DNA of 64,000 nucleotides, from NCBI GenBank assembly GCA_006218025.1, contig VBWA01000042.1, forward strand, positions 1-64,000, written 5' to 3'. The first letter of the stretch is position 1, and every line of letters begins with the position of its first letter. Under the pieces are notes generated by a model. It was not told the origin of the DNA, made no database searches, and saw only the letters and a program-made list of their open reading frames with translations. Positions 49,070-56,303 of this stretch are shown one piece after another. The position numbers were made by a program, and so were the translations under genes. Origin of the DNA: Rhodocyclaceae bacterium. GTDB taxonomy: Bacteria > Pseudomonadota > Gammaproteobacteria > Burkholderiales > Rhodocyclaceae.

Positions 49070-49837
49070 ATGCAGATCAAGGACAGCGTATTCATCATCA
49101 CCGGTGGGGCTTCGGGTCTCGGCGCCGGTACCGGGCGGATGTTGGTGGAACAGGGTGCCAGGGTGGTTCTGGCCGATCTGAACGAGGCGGCCGGCAATGC
49201 GCTGGCTGCGGAACTCGGCGGCAACGCGCGCTTTGTCGCCACCAATGTGGCCGACGAGACGAGCGCGAAGGCCTGCGTGGCAGCGGCGCTGGCAGCCTTC
49301 GGCGGCCTGCATGGCCTGGTCAATTGCGCAGGCATCGCGCCGGCCGAGAAGGTACTGGGTCGGAATGGCCCGCATTCGCTGGATGTCTTCGCCAAAGTCG
49401 TCACGGTCAATCTGGTCGGCAGCTTCAACATGATCCGTTTGGCTTCCGAGGCGATGAGCAAGGGCGAGCCGAATGCGGCCGGCGAACGCGGCGTGATTGT
49501 CAGCACGGCTTCCGTTGCCGCCTACGATGGCCAGATCGGGCAGGCTGCTTACGCGGCGTCGAAGGGCGGCGTCGTCGGCATGACGCTGCCCATCGCGCGC
49601 GAACTGGCGCGCTTCGGCATCCGCGTCATGACCATTGCGCCGGGAATCTTCGAGACACCGATGCTGCTCGGCTTGCCGCAGGACGTGCAGGATGCCCTGG
49701 GCAAGATGGTTCCCTTTCCCCCGCGCCTCGGCAAGCCGGCCGAGTATGCGGCGCTGGTGCGGCATATCGTCGAGAACGAGATGCTGAATGGCGAGGTGAT
49801 CCGTCTCGATGGCGCCATCCGCATGGCGCCGAAGTGA
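49070..49837 (+). CDS. Short-chain dehydrogenase (3-hydroxyacyl-CoA dehydrogenase type-2-like)
   Basis: A 255-residue classical SDR: NAD-binding [24 protein letters not shown]-equivalent NCAGIAP, and catalytic Ser/Tyr/Lys in [12 protein letters not shown] and [10 protein letters not shown]. The C-terminal [20 protein letters not shown] matches the HSD17B10-like 3-hydroxyacyl-CoA dehydrogenases, suggesting a role in fatty or branched-chain acyl-CoA breakdown. The start [13 protein letters not shown] at 49070 has AGGGGG upstream. It is followed by a perfect terminator stem. Confidence 0.88.
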   Translation: MQIKDSVFIITGGASGLGAGTGRMLVEQGARVVLADLNEAAGNALAAELGGNARFVATNVADETSAKACVAAALAAFGGLHGLVNCAGIAPAEKVLGRNGPHSLDVFAKVVTVNLVGSFNMIRLASEAMSKGEPNAAGERGVIVSTASVAAYDGQIGQAAYAASKGGVVGMTLPIARELARFGIRVMTIAPGIFETPMLLGLPQDVQDALGKMVPFPPRLGKPAEYAALVRHIVENEMLNGEVIRLDGAIRMAPK

Positions 49838-49858
49838 CGGAGCCGTTCGGCTCCGTCA
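49835..49858 (+). terminator. Terminator hairpin after the SDR gene
   Basis: A perfect 10-bp stem, TGACGGAGCC / GGCTCCGTCA with loop GTTC, begins within the stop codon. There is no T-run; it merges into the palindromic element that follows. Confidence 0.55.
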
Positions 49859-49921
49859 TCCCCGCGTAGGCGGGGATCCAGAGATCAGGTACGACTGGAT
49901 TCCCGCTTTCGCTGGAATGAC
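49855..49921. repeat. Palindromic dispersed element (GTCATCCCCGCGTAGGCGGGG type)
   Basis: A 67-bp element with terminal inverted repeats GTCATCCCCGCG...GGGGATCCAG and CTGGATTCCCG...GGAATGAC. This is the familiar non-autonomous palindromic repeat class found between genes in many Proteobacteria. It fills the gap between the SDR and ccoI genes. Confidence 0.7.
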
Positions 49922-49927
49922 AACTTC

Positions 49928-52393
49928 ATGACCATGGCCGACCAATCCTGTTACCACTGCGGCCTGCCAATTCCGTCAGGTGTCGATTTCACGGTCGAGA
50001 TCGGCGGCCAGCGGCGCGAGATGTGCTGCGCCGGCTGCCAGGCGGTGGCGCAGGCCATCGTCGGCAACGGCCTGGCCGACTACTACCGGCATCGCGACGC
50101 GATGCCGGAAAGCCCGCGCGAGGCGCTGCCGCAGATACTGGCCGACTTCGGCCTGTTCGATCATCCCGATGTGCAGAAAAACTTCGTGCGTCGCGCCGAG
50201 GGCGCGGCGGGCGAACACGAGCAGGAAGCCGCGCTGATTCTCGAAGGCATCACTTGCGCCGCCTGCGTCTGGCTCAATGAATCCCATGTGCGCCGCCAGC
50301 CCGGCGTGACTGCCATCGACATCAACTACACCACGCGCCGCGCGCGGGTGCGTTGGGACGAACGGGTCACCAAGCTGTCGGCAATTCTGGAAGCCATTGC
50401 CGACATCGGTTACCGAGCGCATCCCTACGATATAGGGCGCTCCGAGGAGCTGGCGCGGAAGGAGCGCAAGGCCGCGCTGTGGCGCTTGTTCGTCGCCGGC
50501 TTCGGCATGATGCAGGTGATGATGTATGCCGTGCCGGTATACCTCGCCGATGGCGACATGACGCCGGACATCGAAGCGTTGATGCGCTGGGCCAGCCTGA
50601 TCCTGACGCTGCCGGTGATGCTGTATTCCGCCGCGCCGTTCTTCGGCAGCGCCTGGCGCGATCTGAAGCTGCATCGCGTCGGCATGGATGTGCCGGTGGC
50701 GCTGGGTGTTGGCGCGGCCTTCGCGGCCAGCGTCTGGGCCACGCTGATCGCGGCGGGCGAGGTGTATTTCGACTCCGTCACCATGTTCGTCTTCTTCCTG
50801 CTGTCCGGCCGCTATCTGGAAATGATGGCGCGGCAGAAGGCGGCACGCAGCGTCGAGACGCTGGCCCGCGCCATCCCGGCCTTCGCCACGCGTCTCGCGG
50901 CCTGGCCGTGTGGTGCCGGCGATGCGGCGGGCGAGCGCGTCGCGGTGGCCGAGTTGCGCGCGGGGGATGCGGTGCAGATCAGGCCCGGCGAAACGATCCC
51001 GGCCGATGGCTGCGTACTCGATGGCGAGAGCGCGGCGGATGAATCCCTGCTGACCGGAGAGAGCCGCCCGGTGCCCAAGGCGGTCGGCGACGCGTTGATC
51101 GGCGGCAGCGTGAATACGGCCAGTCCGTTGGTGATGCGCGTCGAACGCGTCGGCGCGGCGACCCGCGTGGCGGCCATCCAGCGCCTGATGGAACGCGCCG
51201 CGGCGGAAAAGCCGCGCCTGGTGGAAATGGCCGACCGCGTCGCCGGGCGTTTCATCGTCGCCCTGCTGGTGCTGGCGGTGGCCACCGCCTTGGCCTGGTG
51301 GTGGATCGATGCTTCGCGCGCCCTGTGGATTTTTGTCGCCGTGCTGGTGGTCAGTTGCCCCTGCGCACTGTCCCTGGCGACGCCTGCGGCCCTGACGGTG
51401 GCTACCGGTGCCCTGGCCGCCCGCGGCGTGCTGGTGACCCGCGGCCACGCGATCGAGGCCCTGGCGCGGGCCGATCGCTTCGTTTTCGACAAGACCGGCA
51501 CACTGACATTGGGCCGCATGACGCTGGTTGAAACGATCCCGGTCCAGGGCGATGCGGCGCGCGCACTGGCGTTGGCAGCCGCACTCGAGCGCGGCTCCGA
51601 GCACCCCATCGCCAAGGCGCTGGCGGCTGGCGCCGCGGCTGCGGGACCCAATGCGAATATTGCGGTCGATGGATTGCGCGCCACCACGGGCGCCGGAGTC
51701 GAGGGCGCGATCGAGGGAGGCATCTGGCGGCTGGGCCGCCCCGAATTCGTCGCCATGCTGCACGGCGTCGCCGTGCCGGCCGCTGTCGAGACCACAGTCG
51801 GCGCTGGCGATACGGTGATTGCGCTGGGCAACGCGCAGGGCTGGCAGGCATTTTTCCGCTTGAGCGACGGTCTTCGTCCCGAGGCTGCCGCCATGGCCGC
51901 CAAACTCTCCGGGGCCGGTATCAGGCTGTCGATTTTCAGCGGTGATGCACCCGCCGCTGCCGGGCGCATCGGCGCGGCGCTGGGCATTGTCGATGCGCGC
52001 GGCGGGCTCTCGCCGGAGGACAAGCATGCGGCGCTCAAGGTCCTGCAGGGCGCCGGCGAGACGGTGGCGATGGTCGGCGACGGTGTCAATGACGCCCCGG
52101 TGCTGGCCCAGGCGCAGGTGTCGATCGCCATGGGCGGCGGCGCCGATCTGGCACGGGCCAACGCCGATGTGGTGCTGCTCGGCAACGATCTGCAGGCGCT
52201 GCCCGAGGGGCTGGCGCTGGCGCGGCGTACGGTGCGTATCGTGAAGCAGAACCTGGTGTGGGCTTTCGCCTACAATTTCCTCGCGATCCCGCTGGCCATG
52301 GCCGGTTGGGTGACCCCCTGGATGGCCGGCATCGGCATGTCGGCCAGTTCGCTGCTGGTGGTGCTCAATGCCTTGCGTTTGCAGAGAGGGTAA
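49928..52393 (+). CDS. ccoI: Cation-transporting P-type ATPase for cbb3 oxidase assembly
   Basis: An 821-residue P1B-type ATPase, CcoI/FixI, delivering copper for cytochrome cbb3 oxidase. An N-terminal cysteine-rich DUF2318-like part (CYHCGLPIP, CCAGCQAV) is typical of CcoI, then a heavy-metal domain (GITCAACVW), the CPC metal site (VSCPCALSLATPA), phosphorylation DKTGTLT, and the hinge MVGDGVNDAPVLA. It overlaps ccoS (TAATG). Copy l of the dispersed repeat is inside it (51796-51817). Confidence 0.94.
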   Translation: MTMADQSCYHCGLPIPSGVDFTVEIGGQRREMCCAGCQAVAQAIVGNGLADYYRHRDAMPESPREALPQILADFGLFDHPDVQKNFVRRAEGAAGEHEQEAALILEGITCAACVWLNESHVRRQPGVTAIDINYTTRRARVRWDERVTKLSAILEAIADIGYRAHPYDIGRSEELARKERKAALWRLFVAGFGMMQVMMYAVPVYLADGDMTPDIEALMRWASLILTLPVMLYSAAPFFGSAWRDLKLHRVGMDVPVALGVGAAFAASVWATLIAAGEVYFDSVTMFVFFLLSGRYLEMMARQKAARSVETLARAIPAFATRLAAWPCGAGDAAGERVAVAELRAGDAVQIRPGETIPADGCVLDGESAADESLLTGESRPVPKAVGDALIGGSVNTASPLVMRVERVGAATRVAAIQRLMERAAAEKPRLVEMADRVAGRFIVALLVLAVATALAWWWIDASRALWIFVAVLVVSCPCALSLATPAALTVATGALAARGVLVTRGHAIEALARADRFVFDKTGTLTLGRMTLVETIPVQGDAARALALAAALERGSEHPIAKALAAGAAAAGPNANIAVDGLRATTGAGVEGAIEGGIWRLGRPEFVAMLHGVAVPAAVETTVGAGDTVIALGNAQGWQAFFRLSDGLRPEAAAMAAKLSGAGIRLSIFSGDAPAAAGRIGAALGIVDARGGLSPEDKHAALKVLQGAGETVAMVGDGVNDAPVLAQAQVSIAMGGGADLARANADVVLLGNDLQALPEGLALARRTVRIVKQNLVWAFAYNFLAIPLAMAGWVTPWMAGIGMSASSLLVVLNALRLQRG
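51796..51817 (+). repeat. Dispersed repeat, copy l (in ccoI)
   Basis: CAGTCGGCGCTGGCG then ATACGGTG, read as TVGAGDTV. It is the last copy found before the perchlorate island. Confidence 0.6.
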
Positions 52394-52605
52394 TGGCTGG
52401 CATGGACATCCTGTATTTGCTGATTCCGCTTTCCCTGGTGCTGGTCTTCGTCATCGCCGCGCTGTTCTGGTGGTCATTGAGGAGCGGGCAATACGAGGAT
52501 CTCGAAGGACCCGGCCACCGCATCCTGATGGATGACGATCGGGCTGATGCACTGCAAAAGAACGGAACATTTGACTCAGATCAAGGTGGGTCAAGTCACA
52601 AGTAA
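52393..52605 (+). CDS. ccoS: cbb3-type oxidase assembly protein CcoS
   Basis: A 70-residue single-pass membrane protein needed for cofactor insertion into cbb3 oxidase. It begins MAGMDILYLLIPLSLVLVFV, then FWWSLRSGQYEDLEGPGHRI with the conserved acidic motif GQ(Y/F)EDLEGPG...MDDD. It is coupled to ccoI. In many Betaproteobacteria ccoNOQP follows ccoS; here the next genes belong to perchlorate reduction. An FNR-like site lies in its 3' end. Confidence 0.93.
   Translation: MAGMDILYLLIPLSLVLVFVIAALFWWSLRSGQYEDLEGPGHRILMDDDRADALQKNGTFDSDQGGSSHK
52571..52584. promoter_or_regulatory. FNR/ANR-like site in the ccoS 3' end
   Basis: TTGACTCAGATCAA differs from the consensus TTGATNNNNATCAA at one position. 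It is where the cbb3 oxidase promoter normally lies in ccoS-ccoN arrangements, but ccoN is absent here and a terminator stands between it and pcrS. Confidence 0.5.
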
Positions 52606-52673
52606 CCATACTGAGCGTGGGTTTTCTGGTGATGGCTTCGCGCCGTCGCCCAAAGGCTCTCTGTTGGGGTTGG

Positions 52674-52701
52674 GGGTGCGCGCTGCGCACCCTTTTTTTT
52701 T
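52674..52701 (+). terminator. Strong intrinsic terminator after ccoS
   Basis: GGGTGCGC / GCGCACCC (8-bp stem, 3-nt loop) followed by nine T. It separates the ccoIS unit from the island. The remaining non-coding stretch to 52910 holds another hairpin (CCGGGA/TCCCGG near 52708) and no gene I can support. Confidence 0.88.
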
Positions 52702-52910
52702 GGTGCGCCCGGGACGGTATCCCGGCGATGGGTGCGCAGTCGATTGCGCTGCGGGCGGCGCCCCCCCCTCGAATACCCGCCTGAAATTGCCCCGGAAGGT
52801 TCTTGCGGGTAGCATCCATCGATAGTGGCGACAAGCGTGCCGCCCCAGTCGGGCGATTGGTCCTGCTTCGTTTGCCGCCACTTATTCACATGAGGAGTCG
52901 AAACCTGGCC

Positions 52911-54746
52911 ATGAGGCAGATACTCGATAGTGTCGGAGAACGCATGGGCCGTATCCTGCCCAGGCTCGAGCCCGTCCTTTTCCCCTTGCACCGCGGCTTT
53001 ACCTACCGGGTCGCCATCGTGCTGATTCTGGTGACAATCGCATTTGTTGTGCGGCGTCTGATTGGCCCCCCCGAGTTTGGAGTGCCATTCCTCACCTTTT
53101 TCCCCGCCGCGGCGATCTCGGCGGTTTTCGGCGGATTCTGGGCCGGCATGCTGGCGACGGCGCTGGGATCGATAGCGGCGACGTATTTTTTCCTGCCCCC
53201 GTATTCCATGTTCTCGTTCGAGTTCCGTTACGAAACGGTGTTCAGCAACATCGTCTATATCCTCGACGAAATCGTGGTCTGTTCGGCGATCGCTGCCTTG
53301 CATCGCTTTTACCGAGTTAGCAAGGACCAGAACGCCGAACTGAAGACATTGATCCAGACCATTCCCGACCTGATCTGGCTGAAGAATCCCGAGGGTGTGT
53401 ATCTGGAGTTCAATCCCGCCATAGAGCGGTTCTACGGATTGCGCAGGGATACAGTCATTGGCAGGACAACGCGTGACTTGTTTCCAGACGCGGTGGCCAC
53501 GGCCATTCAGCGGCAGGATCAGGCGGCGCTGACTGCGGATGGACCCCAAACGAACGAGGAATGGGTTATCCGCACCAGCGACGGAAGTCGTGTGCTCCTG
53601 GAGACCACCACGACCCCGATGCGTACCGTCGATGGCACGCTGATCGGCGTGCTGGGGATTGCGCGCGACATCACCGAGAGCCGGCTTCTGGAAGACCAGC
53701 TTCGTGCGCATACCTTGGAACTTGAGCGGGAGCGCACGTTTCTCGGGGCGATTTTCGAGCATACCGGTGACGGTATCCTGGCGGTGGACGGCGCGGGCAA
53801 TATCGCTCTGGCCAACCAAAGCGCGCGGCGCCTGCTGGGCATGACCGAGGGCGACCTGCGCCGCCGTCTGGTCGAATTCTGGTCCGAGTGGCCGGCAATT
53901 GCAGACGAAACCGCCGATCGTGCGGCAACACGTCGCGATCTGGACACTGCCGGGCACGTTCTCGCCCTGTCGGTCACACGCACCGGCGAACCTGGGGAAA
54001 CCCGTTACGTGATTGTCGCCCGCGATGTCAGCGAGGAACATCGACTCGCTGACGAGCGCCGTGAGCTCGACCGCCAGATGTTCCAGATGGAGAACATGGC
54101 GACCCTGGGCGAGCTGGCGATGGGCGTGGCCCATGAAATCGGCAATCCTCTTGCCGGCATGAAGGCGGTGGCCCAGTCGCTGCAATACGAGGACGACCTT
54201 CCGGCGGATACCCGCGAAGCGTTGCGCCGACTCGAGGCGGAGATCGACCGCCTCGGCGACTTTCTGCGCAGTTTTCATGGTTTTGCCGCGCCGCAGCGCG
54301 CACATCCCGTCCCCTGCCGTTTGCGCGACATCGTGGAGGACATCCTGTTCTGGATTCGCAAGGAGGCGGTATCCCACGACGTGGCCATTGGTCTGGCCAT
54401 CGACGAACATCTGTCGGTGCGCGCCGATCCCAACCAGATCAAACAGGTGTTGCTGAACCTGGTCGTCAATGCCATTCACGCCATGCCGCATGGAGGCGCG
54501 CTACGCATCGCTGCGACCAATGACGCGGGTAACGGCGTGCGGATCGAGGTCGCCGATACTGGAGGAGGGATCGGCGCCGATGTCCTGCCGAGAATCTTCG
54601 ACCCTTTCTTTACCACGCGCGCCACAGGCTCAGGCCTCGGCCTCGCCGTCGTGAAAAAGATCGTCACTGAGCATGACGCGCAGATTGAAGTTAGGAGTCA
54701 GGCCGGGCATGGCTCCTGCTTTACTCTGCTCTGGCCAGCGGCCTAG
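52911..54746 (+). CDS. pcrS: Membrane PAS sensor histidine kinase of the perchlorate island (PcrS-like)
   Basis: A 611-residue kinase. Four membrane helices make a DUF4118/KdpD-like module (residues ~33-127, [20 protein letters not shown]), followed by two PAS domains (~140-250 and ~275-385; [20 protein letters not shown] and [20 protein letters not shown]), an H-box ([18 protein letters not shown], His408) and a HATPase domain ([36 protein letters not shown]). I chose the ATG at 52911 (MRQILDSVG); an ATG at 52890 is an alternative, and AGGAG lies between them. It is 14 nt before the sigma-54 regulator. The symbol is by position and domain match to the perchlorate-island regulator; the signal sensed is unknown. 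Confidence 0.85.
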   Translation: MRQILDSVGERMGRILPRLEPVLFPLHRGFTYRVAIVLILVTIAFVVRRLIGPPEFGVPFLTFFPAAAISAVFGGFWAGMLATALGSIAATYFFLPPYSMFSFEFRYETVFSNIVYILDEIVVCSAIAALHRFYRVSKDQNAELKTLIQTIPDLIWLKNPEGVYLEFNPAIERFYGLRRDTVIGRTTRDLFPDAVATAIQRQDQAALTADGPQTNEEWVIRTSDGSRVLLETTTTPMRTVDGTLIGVLGIARDITESRLLEDQLRAHTLELERERTFLGAIFEHTGDGILAVDGAGNIALANQSARRLLGMTEGDLRRRLVEFWSEWPAIADETADRAATRRDLDTAGHVLALSVTRTGEPGETRYVIVARDVSEEHRLADERRELDRQMFQMENMATLGELAMGVAHEIGNPLAGMKAVAQSLQYEDDLPADTREALRRLEAEIDRLGDFLRSFHGFAAPQRAHPVPCRLRDIVEDILFWIRKEAVSHDVAIGLAIDEHLSVRADPNQIKQVLLNLVVNAIHAMPHGGALRIAATNDAGNGVRIEVADTGGGIGADVLPRIFDPFFTTRATGSGLGLAVVKKIVTEHDAQIEVRSQAGHGSCFTLLWPAA

Positions 54747-54760
54747 CTGGAGTTGCCGAC

Positions 54761-56131
54761 ATGAAACCCATGCTGATCGTAGAAGACGACACTACCATTC
54801 GCGTCACCCTGAACAAGTTCTTCGTGCGCCTGGGCTACAAGGTCGATGTTGCGGAAAGTGTCGAGGGCGCCCTCAAACAGGTACGCACCCGGCGCTATCG
54901 CCTGATCCTGCTCGACCTGCATCTTCCGGACGGCAACGGCCTCGATCTGATCGGCAAGTTTCGAGAACTGGACGAGGATACCCTGGTGGTGATCATGACC
55001 GCGTTTCCGGAAGTGCGCACCGCCGTGGCGACTCTCAAGGCGGGTGCCTATGATTACATCACCAAGCCCTTCGATCTCGAAGACATGCAGGAACTTGTCG
55101 GCCGCGCCATGGAAACCAGCCGGTTGCGCCAGGAGGTCGCCTGGCGGCGGGCTCAGTCGAATGTCTGCCAGGTGGATGGCGTCGGCGGCGATAGCCCGGC
55201 ATGGAAGCGGCTGACGGAGGTAACGCAGAAGATCGCAGGCGCCGACCACGTCCCCGTGCTGATCTGCGGAGAGTCCGGCAGCGGCAAGGAGCGCGTGGCC
55301 CGCACCATCCACTGCGGCTCGCCGCGGGCGGGCGGTCCCTGGGTGACGATCAACTGCTCGGCGCTGCCGGAAAATCTGCTCGAGTCCGAGATGTTCGGCT
55401 ATGAGAAAGGCGCCTTCACCGATGCCAGGCAGATGAAACGGGGTCTGCTCGAACTGGCCGACGGCGGCACCTTCTTTCTCGATGAGATCGGGGATCTTGC
55501 CCTGACCCTGCAACCCAAACTGCTGAGGGTGCTGGAAACAAGAACCTTCCGTAGGCTGGGCGGCAGCCGTGAGATCAGCGTCGACGTGCGTTTTGTCGCC
55601 GCGACGCACCGCAATCTGCCGGAAATGGTCAAGAACGGCCTGTTTCGCGAGGATCTCTACTATCGCCTCAATGTCGGCGCGATCGACGTACCGCCCCTGC
55701 GCGCGCGACGGGAAGACATTTTGCCTCTGGCACGCTACTTTCTCGCCGAAGCGGCGCGGGCCGTCGGTTCGTCTACGTTGGTCCTGGCGCCGGCGCTGGA
55801 GCCGATGCTGGAAAATTACTCGTGGCCAGGCAACGTGCGCGAGTTGCGCAACGTGCTGGAACGCGCCGCCATACTCTGCGCCGAGGGAAGCGTTACCAGC
55901 GTGCAGTTGCCGCGCGAGATCATTGGTCGCGCTGTGCCCTTGGTTTCAGCGGAAAAATCCGACCAGCCCTTCGTGGATCTGGAAGCGATGGAGCGAATTT
56001 ACATCCAGCGTGTTCTGGACTCGGTTGGCGGCAACAAGACCCGCGCCGCTGAACTCCTTGGCATCACCCGTTTGACCCTGCGCAACAAGATCAAGGATCA
56101 CGATCTCGACGATAGCCCGGTCATTCCCTGA
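54761..56131 (+). CDS. pcrR: Sigma-54-dependent response regulator (PcrR-like)
   Basis: A 456-residue NtrC-family regulator: receiver domain with phospho-acceptor Asp52 (LILLDLHLPDG) and acidic pair VEDD, AAA+ domain with Walker A GESGSGKE (170-177), sigma-54 contact loop GAFTDA (217-222; most activators have GAFTGA), GGTFFLDEIGDL and R-finger region, and a Fis-type helix-turn-helix (NKTRAAELLGITRLTLRNKI). It pairs with the kinase just upstream. A -24/-12 promoter in front of pcrA is the obvious target. Confidence 0.9.
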   Translation: MKPMLIVEDDTTIRVTLNKFFVRLGYKVDVAESVEGALKQVRTRRYRLILLDLHLPDGNGLDLIGKFRELDEDTLVVIMTAFPEVRTAVATLKAGAYDYITKPFDLEDMQELVGRAMETSRLRQEVAWRRAQSNVCQVDGVGGDSPAWKRLTEVTQKIAGADHVPVLICGESGSGKERVARTIHCGSPRAGGPWVTINCSALPENLLESEMFGYEKGAFTDARQMKRGLLELADGGTFFLDEIGDLALTLQPKLLRVLETRTFRRLGGSREISVDVRFVAATHRNLPEMVKNGLFREDLYYRLNVGAIDVPPLRARREDILPLARYFLAEAARAVGSSTLVLAPALEPMLENYSWPGNVRELRNVLERAAILCAEGSVTSVQLPREIIGRAVPLVSAEKSDQPFVDLEAMERIYIQRVLDSVGGNKTRAAELLGITRLTLRNKIKDHDLDDSPVIP

Positions 56132-56150
56132 CCGGTTGAAATCCGATCGG

Positions 56151-56169
56151 ACGGTCGTTTATTGACCGT
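56151..56169. promoter_or_regulatory. Inverted repeat, probable activator site upstream of pcrA
   Basis: ACGGTC-GTTTATT-GACCGT is a perfect 6-bp inverted repeat with 7-nt spacer, 64 nt upstream of the -24 element, a suitable distance for an NtrC-type activator. Its assignment to PcrR is inference. Confidence 0.55.
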
Positions 56170-56201
56170 ATTCCGCTTCATCCAATTCCCCTGATATCAC
56201 C

Positions 56202-56223
56202 AAGGCCGTTCGTCTGCGGCCTT
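56202..56223 (+). terminator. Hairpin between pcrR and the pcrA promoter
   Basis: AAGGCCG / CGGCCTT with an 8-nt loop. There is no T-run beyond CTT, so it is a weak terminator or insulator for the pcrSR unit. Confidence 0.5.
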
Positions 56224-56232
56224 CTGGCGTGC

Positions 56233-56247
56233 TGGCACGCCGCATGC
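56233..56247 (+). promoter_or_regulatory. Sigma-54 promoter (-24/-12) of pcrABCD
   Basis: TGGCACGCCGCATGC matches the consensus TGGCAC-N5-TTGC with one mismatch; GG and GC are separated by the required 10 nt. Transcription would start near 56259, giving a ~45-nt leader containing the AAGGAGAG Shine-Dalgarno of pcrA. Confidence 0.82.
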
Positions 56248-56303
56248 TGGAGGAGGGGCAGAACTATTTTGGTCGGATCAATTGTGCAAGGAGAGTCGAA
56301 ATC

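Noticed and set aside
52571-52584. FNR-like site as the direct promoter element of pcrS
   Set aside because: It lies inside ccoS, and a strong terminator (52674-52701) separates it from pcrS, so direct control is unlikely.
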